Below are positions 10,010 to 24,700 of a DNA stretch of 64,000 nucleotides, in pieces. The notes beneath the pieces were generated by a model, which worked only from the letters and a program-made list of their open reading frames with translations, had not been told where the DNA came from and made no database searches. The number at the start of each line of letters is the position of its first letter. Position 1 is the stretch's first letter. Source of the DNA: Tridacna crocea (taxonomy: Eukaryota; Mollusca; Bivalvia; Cardiida; Cardiidae); the NCBI GenBank assembly GCA_943736015.1, contig OX031072.1, positions 10,195,501-10,259,500 on the forward strand, written 5' to 3'. A program made the translations under genes and the position numbers.

Positions 10010-12245
10010 CAGACAAGGCGTTGGATCAACTTGGTGGCAACTGGGCGCACATAAACGGAGAATACGACTGAAGTCCACACGCGGCCAAGACGTGGAATGT
10101 GATCAACGCCCACCACGACAAGGCGTGGAATGGTATCAATGTCCATTTAGGCGCGGATAAGGTGCAGATAACTAAAATCGCCGTCTTAAAAGCTGACAAG
10201 ACGTGGTCTTCGATCATTCGGCGTTGATAGCGCGTAAATTACTATAACATTCACTGAGGTTCGAGCAAGGCACGGAATGCTATCTACGTCTACTTAAGAA
10301 CGGACAAAAGTGGAATGCTCAGACAATATGTAGATGTCTAGTATAACTGTTCAGGCGCGTCAAAAACATAAAATTCTATCTACAAAGACTTAGGCAGAGA
10401 CCAGGGCTTTGCACACCTTCACTGTGTCTAAGTGGGTGTAGATAAAATTTCATGTTATCTAGGTTCTTAGACACAGGCAAGATGTGGAATACTGCCCATG
10501 CCCACGTAGAATGCTATATATTCAAAAACTTAGGCATAGACAAGACGTAGAGTTTTCTCTGCGTACTCATAGACAAAATCACGATGTAAAATGCTATTCG
10601 ATGCCCACTTGAGCGCGAACATGAAACAGATTGTCAACAACGTCCATAGAGGCCTGGCTAAGACACTAGAATGCTATCTGCATCTACTTAGGCGCGGTTA
10701 AACGTAAAATGCTATCGACAACCTCTTTGACTACGTCTACACAGGCTTTGTATGCTATCCACGTCCACCTTGGTGCGGTGTAGACATGGAATGCTATTTA
10801 TGCCCACTTAGGCGCGGACAAGACGTGTAATATTTCACTAATAAAACATGATATGCTATGTACGTCTGCTAAGCTGTGGTAAAACTTGGAATGCTATCTA
10901 TAGCTTTTACGCGGAAAGTACACAGAAATTGCACGGAGAAATGCGTTCGACTTCTTTTTGGGCGGCGGGAAAGCGCGGAATGATATCAAATTTCACTTAA
11001 CGCGCGAACAAGCCGTGGAATGATATCGATGTCAAATTAGGCGAGGATAAGACGTATTATTCCAAATAGTCCATTTAGGTGCAGTCATGACGTGCAATGC
11101 TATGTTCTTCCACATGTAAAATGCCATCTACAGCAACTTGGGCGCGCACAAGCTGTCGCAAAAAAATGCTATTCATTGTTTGGATAAGAGTGGTGCTATC
11201 TACATTCCTTACAGCAAATAAATTGCAAGATATGGCATTATATCTACGTCAACTGGAGCGCGGATTAGCTTTGGAATATTCTGCATATCCACATCGGCGC
11301 GGACAACTGTTGAAAATGCTATCATTGCATAAGGCAATAAAGCATTATATAACGTTTTTCGCAAAATAAAGGATTTGATTTGACTTGACTTGTCCACGTC
11401 GGGTCAGATAAGACACTGCTTTGTTTGGACAGATCTTCAATAACAATGATGTACAAGCTGAAAAACTGATCGTACCTTTTTAAAACGAAAATGGCGGATT
11501 TAAAATGTATCCGATGACGTACATGCTATGACGTAGGTTGTTACCCCTGGCATATGGCACCTGACTACTGTCTTCGTTAGTATACAGTAATATTTTGTTC
11601 ATTAGTTTCGTTGATTTTGCAATTACCTCCCCACGATTTTCGAAGCCGGTGACAAATATGCGATTCAGCAATAGATGTCTTAAATACAATGCCATTAAGA
11701 ATAATTTTGTTGAAGTGTTTAGAGCTACAACATTGTTTCATGGCATTTTGATTTCACGAAAAGGACAAATATATTCACCTTCACCAGATGAAGTAGGTAC
11801 TCTAAGTAAATTTTAGATACATATATCTTTTAACAGTTATTAATCTGCACTTTCTTGCACAAAATCGCGGCTATTCCGACACCTCTGCTATTACGTAGGT
11901 TGTCACCCTTGATAACGTGGGATGCTCTTTATTTTCGCTTCGGCTTGGGGCGCGGACAAGGAGTGGAATGCTTTTTACATCTGCTCAGGCGCAATACAGA
12001 TATGGATTGCTATCGGTATCCGTTATACTCGCACAAGACATGAAATACTAGGGATATCAGCCTCAGTGGGGATAAGACGTGCAATGTTATCTACATCCAC
12101 TTTAGAGCAGTGAAAGCATGGAATAGTATCTACCTCAGCTTAGGAGCAGATAAGGCTCGGAATGCTCTTGACATTCCGTTAGGCGCAGTCAAGACGTGGA
12201 AGATTATATTCTTCTACTCGGGCGTAAATAAGAAGTGACCTTATG
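10010..12245. repeat. Degenerate minisatellite array, about 40-55 base units
   Basis: Recurring phrases are ACGTGGAATGCTATCTACG, TCCACTTAGGCGCGGACA and AGACGTGGAATG, with highly variable copies. A non-repetitive block at about 11.40-11.90 kb interrupts the array. It is richer in GC and CpG than its surroundings and ends about 240 bases before the first visible MIB-like exon. Confidence 0.85.
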
Positions 12246-12488
12246 ACGTTTACTTTGGCATGGACCACAACCGCAATGTTGCTCGGCAAATGAACAGTAA
12301 GATTGCCGTTTCATATCAAGCTGAGAGATTGTAAAAAGAGCTTGTAGTTAATCTAACGAACAAAACCATCAATGATATTATGTAAAACTTTATTCAACTT
12401 TTGTTACAGAAATAATCTCTAACAGACTTTTGTTACAAAATGATTATTTCACTTTTTTAAGAATATCTCGTGAATTTTAAATTTTCAG

Positions 12489-12714
12489 GACTAGATAGTT
12501 GGGATAGTTACAATGGTTCTTGGTTTGCGTGTAGTCCGCGGACCAGACTGGGACAAAAAAGATGAGGATGGCGGACAAGATCATGTCGGTACAATAGCAC
12601 GTGTTACAGGAGACACAAAGGTTCAGGTTGTGTGGGATATGGGAGGAATCACGACGTGCCGTGTGGGTGAAGGTGGCAAACATGACATCATTGTCTTTGA
12701 TAACGCTCCACTTG
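12489..12714 (+). CDS. MIB-like exon 1: start codon and first MIB/HERC2 domain
   Basis: The exon follows AATTTTCAG, has 24 untranslated bases containing an in-frame TAG (12492), then ATG at 12513 and RVVRGPDWDKKDEDGG, the hallmark of MIB/HERC2 domains. It leaves in phase 1 at a GGTATT donor. Because the exon starts at an acceptor, at least one untranslated exon probably lies upstream. Confidence 0.88.
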
Positions 12715-15700
12715 GTATTGATTTTTGTTTCTGAATATTTCTAGAAATTCTTATCAGGGGTTACTCTTAGATTTATTTCATCTGGTAAAATAAATCTCAG
12801 TTACATAATGACAGACCCTCAACTCACTAATAGCGATGCAAAAATTGAATACGAGCAAGATTGGAGCAATGTCTGTTTACATAGTGAGTCGGCGGATAGC
12901 TATGTATAAACGCCTGGCGTTAATTTTTTTTTGGCTTTTTTATTGTTAATAAAGCTTCTGATAGAAGTTTTATAACCATTGAGATAAATGCAAATTCAAA
13001 GGTCCTATAGCTACCTTGAGAAAAAAATGGGGTCATGAAATGCATTGAAAATTTAAAATCATACCATTTGAAAGCATGCAAAATATTGTGAGGATGACAA
13101 TGACATGTACGTGTTTTTGTACGGTTGGTCCAAGTGTTAGTCGCAAGCTGAAAAATTAATTTTCAAAATCAGGTAGAGAGTGCGTAAGATGGAAGGGCGA
13201 ATTTTAATCTAATTTTAGATCTCATTTTTCTGTCAGCGACTAAATATTGACCGGCCGTACAAAAATACATATTGTCATCTTCAAAATGATTCACTTTTAA
13301 ATGTGTATGTGATACAGCTTTTGAGAATTTTAATGGAACGAAACGCTACTGAAGTCATTGGCACATCCATGACTACATATCAGAAATGTTCACTCGGTAA
13401 CAATTTCATTTTTAAAGCAGTTCTTCAAGATCTTTAAGAGGAAAACTAAAAATTGGGTGGCTTTTTTTGTGCTTACAATTTGAGCAAACTTCCAATCATT
13501 TGCTTCAACTCGAAAGTTGTGTAGTTCGTTTTATACCGCGTGAAACAAGCGCTGTCAAAGATTTCAGGCAGTGATTTTGCAACATCATAACGGTAATGAT
13601 GTTTTCACCGCGAAATGAATCACTTATCCGGATTTTATGATTTAGAACACGGACTAAGTAAGACAAAATCTGTTTTGTGAAAGAAATTATATGAAAGATA
13701 TTCAGGGTATCTCAAATTGCAAATCGTTTGAAAATTGCTAATATAGATATTAAAACCCCAATACCTTCGGTGTAGCTGAATGTGCTGGATTTTTGCCTAC
13801 TTTTTGGTACTGATAACAAATGAATGAATAGAAATTTGTGATTGGTCAAAAATACATGTACATGTTTATTCTGAGCGTCCCTGTAGTAAAACATGTACAG
13901 ATGTTTATTCTAAAGGTACATGTCTCATTGCTGGCAAATTTACGCCGTCTACTTTTCATTTTAAAATAATTATGTTAATTTCTGTCCGGTTTTTCTTTGG
14001 AGAATTCTCCATCTTTATGAAGTATTTCTACACAATCGTCTCTTATTGATGAAAGATTTGCTTGACTTTTCCTGTATAAATCAATATAAACAGAGATCGT
14101 GGATCATATTTCAGCTTTTCAATTCTTGATCTCGTAATAACGTAATCCTGATGTCCATGGTGCGATATATGAAACAAAACGAGTGTCGACGCGGATGCGC
14201 AGCACTGCATGTAACACAAGGCATATTTCATCCCTCGAGACACTGATCAATGCGTTCAATGCACGGAATACACAGTACTGTGAACGATGGCTTAAAGATA
14301 TAAGTCATGGTCAGTGATAAGTGGGCTTAATGCATCTGCAAATCTATCAACTGATGTCAGCCTGTGCAGTCCTCGCAGACTTACATTGGCCGAAACTGTT
14401 TGCCATTAGTCAATTTTCTGTATGGTAAACGATATTCTGACTACAGGTCCGGTCATTTGTTAGACGAAATTGGCTCTTATGGATCCATAATTCTATAATG
14501 ACTTGGTTGGGTTAATGGATCAGGAAAATGTATTGATTCCCCTTTTGCCAGAGTATGGCTCATTTATTTTTCTAATACCGTTACAGGTCTTACACACAAG
14601 AATGTCGGCTGCGAGTCCTGCGAGGAAGTTTGTATCACTGGAACACTCTGGAAATGTGCAGAGTGCACTAATGTCAATCTTTGCACGTCTTGTTACTATG
14701 GTGACAGTCACGAAACTAAACACCATTTTAAGAGGATAGATTTTCCAGGGGCTGACCCGTAAATTTTAACTTTAGATAAATTTCTTTTACGTCACACAAT
14801 TAAACAGTCAGTTTTGCTTATGTGCAGTTGATAAGGCACATTGATTATTATGCATACTGCCTTCTATGCCTTCTTTCATGAAACTGCCATAACATATTTC
14901 TATTTCAGTTACAGTATAATTGTACTGCTTTGTAACTCAAATATCATATAGATAATTATATTATAATATAGATTAACCCATTACCACACAATCCCTACTT
15001 TTGACGCCCCTGAGAAAGAAGCCTTTAGAAAACATTGTGGGAAAAGGAGAAAATGCTGGTAACCAGCATTTTCTCCTTTTCCCACAATGTTTTCTACCCT
15101 TCACAAAACAAATTTCAAATTTTCAGTCACTTTTATTTTGTCGTCTGCAAATGCTTTCAATTTGGACCAGTCTAAAATATTGTCGTTTGGTAATGGGTTA
15201 ATGGCCAGGCATGAAAACATTATATCATTGTTTAGTCATGGAGTAAACCAAGGGTTCAAAAGATTTCAGTTATATTTCATTTATGAGTGTAGTATACATG
15301 CTTTGTGAATGGGGAGTTAAATGTGATTGTACATATATGTAGATTCATAATCATATGATGACTTGCTTCGTATTAAGCATCACGTAAATGCATCAAACTC
15401 CCTTTTGCCAAAGCATGACTCGTGCATTTTAATGCAGTGTTGCAGTACCTAAACGGGCAGCAAGTCAAAAATCAAGATCACTCGGTATATTTCCTTCCGC
15501 TGACGTGGTCCGGGGAACAGATTGGGAATATGATAAACAAGATGGTAGGAACTTTTATTATTTCTAACTATTACATTGACATCCTTGGTGTCGAAATGCG
15601 GGTCACTTTTTACTTAGTAGTCCAAAATTAAAGTAATTAACTTTACCTGATTCGCTATATACTTTCCCACTTGCCTGTTTGTCTAAAAAGTGTGTTGAGT

Positions 15701-18700
15701 GTTCGTTTCCGTATCTTTCATCTAAATCTAGCAGTCTCTGTGTTTGTCTGTGGATCACAATGTCACTCACAGTCTGATGATACTGAAAATAAATGTAGAT
15801 ATTGTAGTTGCAAAGCGCTCTATCTAAAGGATGTCATCGTGCTTAGTTCTTCAACTTGATGAATTAGACTAATGTCTCAAAATGAAATTCTAATGGATTA
15901 GACAATGAATTTTATCATACTTTAGTATCTGATAGAGAGCGATGTAGATCCAGGGCCAGATTGCAGGTTCTATTGATCTACTCTGTCTGCAATAGATACT
16001 TGAGTTGCCATTGGCAGTGATTAATTCTTTAACTATGTGCAGGTTTAGGCCTTTCATCATTGTATTATTACTGTGGTATTGATTTTACAATTTTTCTTAA
16101 GGAGGTCAAGGTCACGTGGGCAAGGTGGAAGACGTGGTCAGCTATGGAAAGGATCTGTCCAGTAGGAACGCGGTTCGAGTCCGATGGCCGAATAATCAGA
16201 CCAGCGTTTACCGATTGGGATACCAGGGAAAGGTTGATGTACGGTGCACGGAGGAAACACCCGGACCAGACTTCTACAAAGGACATCTGGCTTTTGTAGG
16301 TAAGCTGACATTTGCCTTTACCTATCCTTGGTACAAATCCCTTCACGATTTTCCTTTTCTACCATTCGGACGTTACTTTATCAAGAATGACGGCCTGTGG
16401 ACATTCGAAATCTGATCGTAGCGACATCTAGATACCCCAACTCACATTGGGGTAAGGTAGATGTCGCTGCAATCAACTTTTGAACGTAAAGGACCAAAAC
16501 TAGGTACGGAAATTCAGATAGCCTCAATTTGATGACTTTCTTTTTGTGGGCTTTCTTTGAAAATATTAATAACAAAACTTTAATAATGATGGCCTTCGGT
16601 GATACATTTCGGCCGTTTGACTGAAAGCTTCTCAATAGGATACTGTAACAACGAGTGTTGAAGACCACTATGAACTGGTCGAAAAATGCATTCAAACAAG
16701 TCTATAATTGGATTATTGGCACAACTGAAAATCATGGGGAAACTCTCAAATGTCCCCAGTAAAAAGTAATAAAAATGTAGCTGATAAGGATCAGTGGCGG
16801 AACACGATTCTAAGGAGAGTATGATACGAAGTAATCAAGTTATTACCGCCTTGACCCAAGCTAGTCTTTATGTCTACCGATGAAACAAAAGGGGGGGGGG
16901 GGAAAGCAAGACTTATCGACTTTTTAAGTAGAAATTTAGGCTGACTTTATCCTGTCTCGTAATGGGTGACCGGTCAAAATGTTGAGAAATGACTTTTTGT
17001 TACACTTTATTGAATATTATATTATTTTTGAATCATGCTCCATGGAAACGTCAGTCAATGCATCTGCAAAGTGTATCGACCAACGGTAGCCTGACTTAAA
17101 ACTGTTTGCTACAGGCATAATTACTTTCTGCATGTCAAAGAACCTTTCAACCTCATAATTCAGCCTTTTTTTTTCATCAACGTATCCATAAAGCGATGAC
17201 TTGATTTTTATAATGCAACGAAGATGCATGAAACACCTTCCTCCCAGACCACATCTCACCATTTTCATTTAAGTTATATGAAGGAGTCGGACAACTCTGT
17301 TTATTTATAATATAATCCAGATCTGAGCAAACTAACCGAGGCCGCCGAACGGGATGAGCCTCTTTCCGTTGGGGATCGTGTTTGTGTGCACGTTTCGGCA
17401 GCAGAACTAAGAAAACTACAACACGGACGGCTAGTTTGGAATACCGGCATGGAAGAGGTATTGTATGACTTGATTTTTCTTGAAAGACGAAGAAATTTTA
17501 TAATTGTTCACTCAGATATAATTTGCCAAATTAAAACAAATAGTACGCGTGGTTTTTAATTATGGGATTTACTTTTGAAGCTGCGAAAGGAGTTTTGGAA
17601 AGGGACAAAGTCTTGTTTACTATTATTTTTCCTCTTTCCATAATAATTGTAAATATATCACTACGGTGGAAAGGGCGCGTTAAAGGATTTCGCTTGATCA
17701 AGTGTGAACAATTTCATTTGATTTCTTTTTAAAACTTTATATGTATTATAAGGCTAAACATTTTGAATGACTGAATATAAAACACACTCACTTTAAGAGC
17801 TTAGTCTTTCGATGAAAACCCGTGAAGATACATTTATAGCAAGGAAACATTTTTTTCCAAGGGTTAAATAAGTATTTTGTATCTAGTTTCGTCATAATAA
17901 ATCCATTTATTACTCAACCCAAACTCTGAAAGACCACACGGAAAACTTTCTCTGAAAAAGTTATGGAAAAAAGGGAAAACAGCTTTTCACTTTTTCCCAC
18001 GGTTTTTTTCCCTGTACCATTGCGAAAAGACAAATATCAGTTACATCTAAATTATCCACTACAGATGCGCTCACATTAGAAATGTCTAAGATTTTGTCAT
18101 CCTGTAGAGGGTTACTGAAATGGGCATGTTGGGGACATGTCCCAAATATTACGAAGAACAGGCACAACAAACATTTTGCAAAGAAATACTAACTGAATAG
18201 ATACGACCACATTCCCAGACAAGACCACTACTTGCAGAGAACGAATCGCACTGAGCATAAAATGAGAATAAACATTTGACCTGACTATAAAGTTGAATCA
18301 AAATTGAAAGCATTTCTAGACAGCGAACTCTCTTTGGCTAAAAAATTCATATTCATTCAGAAGGTAAAACGGAATGGTTTCCAATGCCTTCTTTCTAACA
18401 GACGTTATTTAAACGCGGATGACTTGATAAAGGATTAACAACAATCTAACCTCACACCATGATATATAAAGGTTAAAGTTATTTGTTAAGTCCGACTCTG
18501 GCTTTAGAGGAACCTAAAACTTTATTTCATAACAATGAATACAACATACTAGTATTGCACCCACAAACCAAAAAGTATTTTGTCTGATCTTTTACAGCTG
18601 ATTGGAGAAATTGGCGTCCTGAAAAACATCACAATAGAGGGTCATTTAGAAGTGGAGTTTGAGGATGAAACTTGCACCCTGAACAAAGGAGCTGTTACAA

Positions 18701-21700
18701 AGGTCAGATCGCAATAACCACTTGCTTGCTCTCTGAATTGACTTAAATGGCAGCTGTATTAGGGGCATTACAATGACTGAAAACATATTTCAAATACAGT
18801 TACAAGCCCAAATATTCTTACACTATCTGAACGCATACGTGTAGATCCGTGCTCAAATGATGACTTTGTGCTGATCAATCTTGTCCTAAATTTTGCCCGT
18901 AAAATTTGGAATTTCCTACCAGGAGTGTAGGATTTTTCGGCAAATATACAATTTTTTCTTTACTCATTACACAAGCTGCACATAGGATTTCTGAGAGATT
19001 TGACAATTCTCATAGGAAAACGAAAAACAACATTATCTAGCATATTTTAACATTTTCCATTTTAAAGAGAACTGTCTGCTTTCTTAACCGACAGGTGAAT
19101 AACAACTTGATATTTAAATGTCATTTGATAACATTTGTAGACACTAGAAGATGAAGCATAACAGAAAAATGTGTACCGATAAATGAACCCATTCATAAAA
19201 AATGACAACAATATTTCGTTCCAAGCAAGCCGAAAAAAAAAAACATTACCATATTTTATAATTACTTACAGATATTACTAACAAATAACTAATTAGTATC
19301 GTGTTGAACTAAACCCAGGCAACCTTGCTTCAGTTTGAGTTATGACCAAAAAACAAAAAGCAAAAAGAAACACCAGAATTGTATGATACCTTTTGAAGCC
19401 TTTATATTATCTTTCATGTGTCTATTTTTTAGAAATGTTATGGGTACAGAAATGTCGTAATTTAAGCAGGAGGGAATAATTTCCCCTTCGCAGTGAATAT
19501 TTTGCTCCTGCCGAAAATCCAGTAAATTGACTAGAGATCGCAAGTTTTAAAAATGGCATTCGTTGACAAAATAATCAGAGGAAATATAATATATGATTCA
19601 TTTCATCGGCTTGTGGTGAATATGGGGAAATATTTGCCTCAAAAGGGAAAGGTCCGCGAAAATAACTCGTGCCTTACGGCACTCGTTATTTTCGCATACT
19701 TTTTCCTTTTTCGGCAAATATTTCCTCATATTAACCACAAGCTGATGAAATAAACTCTATATACATGTATTTACCCAAGTCTTTGAATAAAATCGAGAAT
19801 ATTAATTGGGTCAGAAAACGAACTGGATTTCTTTAGCCAATTCGATATTTCTCATGCTCTTCCGATTATAAGGTTGATGGCGAAGTTCATCGGATATACA
19901 GTAATGGCTACCAGCACAAAACCAAATTGAAAGCATTTGCAAACAACAATTTTAAAGTGGCTCAAATGGTGCAAATTTGCTTTGATAGGGTTGAAAACTT
20001 GGTGTGAAAAGGAGAAAATGATGGTTACCATCATTTTCTCCTTTTCCCACAATGTTTTCAAAAGGCTTTTTTTCTCAGGGGTGTTAAAAGTCGTCATTCT
20101 GTGGTAATGGATTAAAGCATCTGTCTGAAATACGAATAATCAAGAACATTAACGTGTAATACAGCAATCTAGACAAACTATTTCTTAAATGTATAAATTG
20201 TAACATGTTCTTTTGCCACAAATATTTCATCTTTAAACCTGATGCAAACCAAAAGAGGTCGGACTTCATCTGCAGAAAGTAATTTATTTAAATGCATTAA
20301 CGTAGAGTACGTTCCTTTACGTTATTAAGGTGCCAGAGTTCAGGAAGGGCGATGTTGTGAAGACTGTGCAGTCAAAAGAACTTTTAAAGCGCTTGCTACG
20401 TAATCATGGTGGTTGGGATGATGAGATTGTTAAAGTGAGTTTGCTGATACATTTGTTAAGCTCTACCTGTCTTCAGCCATATTTAGTTGCTTTTTAAATA
20501 ATCGTGGGGACCTTGAAAAATTGGCTTACCAGAATTCTAATGTAGTATGACTTTTTTGTAATTTACGACAAATGAGGTGAAATTGTAGCCTTTGGTTAAT
20601 GGAGAACAGAATTTCTCTTGAGAACTACAAGATAATGATAAGGTTTTTCATTATTGTTCTGAATTAAGTTTGAGGTTTTTTGCAAACCAGTAAAACTACA
20701 GAGTAAGCTATGACACGTTTTGTATGATTTTTAAATTCAGATTTTTCTCCTTTTACGAAGGAACAGAATTCGGAATATTGTCATTCGTGACAGATTCTTT
20801 TTGACTTTAGTAAAAGTATTTGTTTTAGACGATTGTGCATCCTGCATCTCAAGTATATTTCCTGCACAAAACAGGAACACGTATTATTATTATTTCTTCT
20901 TCTTTTTATGATAATGCCCGTGTTTGTATACTGCACTGATCAGGTAATTGGCAAAGCTGGAGTAGTCACTGTTATCGATGAAGATGGCGATGTTTGCGTG
21001 ACATTCACCGATACCGCATATGTTTTTCATCCCAACTGTCTAGTACATGCTGACGGAGAACCAGTTGATTCACAACTTGTAACAGCGATAATGGAAGAAG
21101 ATGGTGAAAACATTTGAAGCATGCTTTGGCAAAAGGGGACTTAATGCATCTGCGAAAAAAAATTATCTAGAGTAGCCTGTGCATTTCTGACCTGATCTGA
21201 AATTGTTTGCCATTAGTCTATTTTTTGTATGTCGAAGGACCCGTGTACCTCATGATTCAGACGGTTGTTATAGAAGATGTACCTTATGGATTCTTGATCT
21301 TGTGATGACTTGCATAATATGGCCTGCAACACGCGAAAAAGGGCATTCGGACATTTGTGTAAAGTGTCATCTCGGATCTGCCTGCGCAGTCCACGCAGGC
21401 TAATCCGAGACGACACTTTACGTTTTTAAGCAATTTTCTGTTTTGCGCAAGTCTACCGCAGCACAAAATCTAATGTAGTCGTAAAGTGCCGTCTAGGATT
21501 TAACAATAACTATAACGTTTTTATATCATGGTGTGGGGTTGGACTTAACAAATAACTATGACGTTTTTATATCATGGTGTGGAGTTGGATTGTTTTTTTT
21601 AACCTTTTATCAAGTCATCCGCATTTTAACGACTGTTAGAAAGAAGGCATTGGAAACCATACCGGGAAAAGAAGGAAACAGTGGTAACTTTTCCCAAATC

Positions 21701-24700
21701 TTTTTTTTTTTTTTACCTTTAAAATATTAATTTTTAGCCAAAGAGAGTTCGCCGTCTAGAAATGCAAGCCATATCATGCATGAAGGAGATGCATTAACCA
21801 CCATTTTGCCATTAGATGGCTCCTCTTGTAGTAAATATTTTCTATGGTGTTTTATAATGTTTTCAGCAGCATAATCAATAACGTCAAAATGTATGTCGCT
21901 GCATTAGTTCCTTAGCAGAACCATTATGTATTATCCGACCCAAGGAACAATTAATTGGATAACTCTGAACAAAAAGATTCTGTGCTTCAGGACCATGAAA
22001 AATATGGGGTGGGTGGAATTTGATAACATTCTTTAAAGTGGAAAAATGCTAGAAAAAATCAATCAATGGAACCATATTGAATTTCCTGCCATCACTACAC
22101 GATTTCATCAGGGATATTCTGAAATTTTGTCATTGTCTAAAATTCTGCTAAATTATTGAAAAAGCTATATACATAGGCGGAAGATATATACATGTACTTT
22201 TGCATCATCCAGATCTTTAAGTCTCAGTAATTTCACATCTAGAATTTTTCACAACATTGGGAAAGGCTACCTTAGTATCAAATTTTTCGAAGAGGTAAGC
22301 ACCGTAGTTCATGTTTCTAGTTCTGATTTGTTGCTGATAAAATATATGTAATGGAAATACGAGTAAATGTTCAATTTGAGGACAGCTTCAAACCAAATGG
22401 AGGGAATAAAAGTTCGTTCTTTCTTCTATATAAAAGAAAGCTATTAACATATGCTGTGAACACGAAAATAATGGAACATTTTGCCTTCAGACGAGGACTC
22501 TGAATCAGAAGACGATGATAATGAAGCTCCTGATGCTGGCGAAGGATTTTTACAGATGTTTGCTGGCCTTGTGCTTCTACAGGCACTTTCCGAGGCGACT
22601 GAAGCCACTCCAGACAATAAAGAAGAATTTCTAAACGCTGTTGTGCAGGGTAGAGTTGCAGATGTTCAGCGAATGCTTCAAGCTAATTCGAGTTTGGTTA
22701 GTATAAATCATCTTTGCCATGAATTGTAATTCACATGCTAATCTCATTACTTAAATATACATGTAGCATGTACACTAATATACTTTTTTCAAAATGTTTT
22801 GGCTTTAAAGTGAAACTGCTTGTAACTATCAGTTGCTAAAAATGTATAAGATGTGTGCCTTTTTACAGATTTTTATCATCTCACTATTGCACCACGGATT
22901 TTTTATGAAGTTAGCAGAAATACCATCAGTTAAGATGAAAAGCTCGAAAAAATGTATGAGAAAAACATTTTAGTGGCGTTACCTTTGTTTAGTAACATAG
23001 CCTCATCCTGTGTGCTTTAGATTTTGAAACAGTGTTTGGTAATGGTTTAAAGGAATGCCAATAACATGCTTGATCGTTTTCAGTTAAGTACAATGACTTC
23101 ACAGTTAATCTCATGACAAAAGACAAAGCTAGTGACCAATTCCAAAGTATCCAAGCTGTTATTTCAACGCCAAATTTGTACACTTGTACCATAAGAACCG
23201 TTCAATTTCTAAACGTGTGCAGAGAAAAACAACATTTCCTAGAATTTGTCTGTATTGATTGAACAAAAAATGTAATAATTTGCTAAAAAAAATCCCTTTA
23301 AAAGCAGGACATCTTTAAAGTTAAGAGAAACCAAATCTGACAAATAATGTCGCAAAGTGACAAACCATTTCTCAAAAAGTGTTGTCCAAATAATACAGAA
23401 ATTTCTAATCATTTATACAGTGCCAGCTAATGTATCGTGGACTTCCGACTCTACACTTGGCGGCTCACCAAAAGGTCATGCTGGGGTTGCTCAAGCTCTG
23501 CTGGACGCAGGAATACCCGTAGACGTCCGGGACGAAAAAAAGAATACAGCTTTGATAGTTGCTGTCGCTGCGTAAGAAAACCTTTCAGTCACTGTATTTT
23601 TCCCCCGAAAACAGTACTCTAAAATTGTTTACCCTTTATCAATCAGCAAAATTTTAGAAGTATCTCGATAATAAGCACTTGTAGGCGACTAAAATTAAAT
23701 GTATTTGCGAAGATGAAATTTAAAGAAAACATTTAAGGGTAAAGGATTAATAGCTGGTTTCAGGCAGTTTTTTTTTTTTTTAATTTTCCGACAATATTAC
23801 AAAAGCCTTCTGCCTAAGTGTCATTGAAATCTTGTATTATACTGTACATGTTTAAGTGTCTGGTACAGTTCAGATAATATTTTAACCTGATTATACGTAT
23901 TGGCTTTCGAAGACTCCCTGTAAACTATGATATTGATAGAAAGTACGATAAAAGCATTACTGGGTAGGTGCCTGCACATTTTCTTTTCTACTTCACTCAT
24001 CTGATTTGGTTTGATACACCGCACATAGAAACTTAAAAAAACCTTCTGAACTTCTTTTTCTATCGTCTTATGAAAAGCAATTCTTTATTTCTCATCGTAA
24101 GAAAGGCAAAAGCGCATATTAAATTAAAAGTTTGAACCCTAAGTTATTGAGCATGAACTCAAATTTTATAAGCACAGACCCAGTTGTTAATGTTTTCGTT
24201 CATGACGAAGTATATCACAATTTCTTTTTATAACGGACAGGTTTTATTTTTTTTAACTTTGCACATACAAAGCTCATTATGTCTTCAGTATGTAAAACAG
24301 TAAAAAAAATGTCTCGTTTCTTAGAAATTTGCCTTTGAAAAAGGTATATATACGGTTTCAAAATTCAGCTTATAATAGATTTATTAATTCTCTTTTCTAT
24401 AACAATTCGTCAAACAGGAAAGTAATTTGAAGAATGTACAAATACACATCATTTTGATGAAAATTAATTTACTTTTATACAAAAGATATGCAAAAACTTT
24501 TTTTGGGGCATAGTAAATGTAAAAATATGTATGTTATATACAGACCACTTAAATAAGATATCAGGTAATTTGACAGAATTAATGATAAATACATACTTTC
24601 TAATAAACAGACTTTTTTTTATTTCCACACTAATTGAATAGATTATTCTAAAAAGTAAAAAACAAAAACAACTGAAAATGGCACATATCCTTGCTTATTA

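Larger units (their letters stand above)
2864..12488. other. Intergenic stretch between Ly6 and MIB-like genes
   Basis: No coding exon could be supported on either strand. The stretch holds hairpin MITE copies (3.3-6.9 kb), two other foldback families, a CTAT microsatellite, a decayed repeat with 'GGTTTAATCCCCGGTTACG' near 7.0 kb, and a degenerate array at 10.0-12.2 kb. Between about 6.95 and 9.4 kb I see only AT-rich sequence with GTT/ATT-rich patches (7.41-7.52 kb). Confidence 0.6.

Noticed and set aside
11097-12113. Several open frames of 60-90 codons
   Set aside because: They lie in the degenerate array and change frame from unit to unit.
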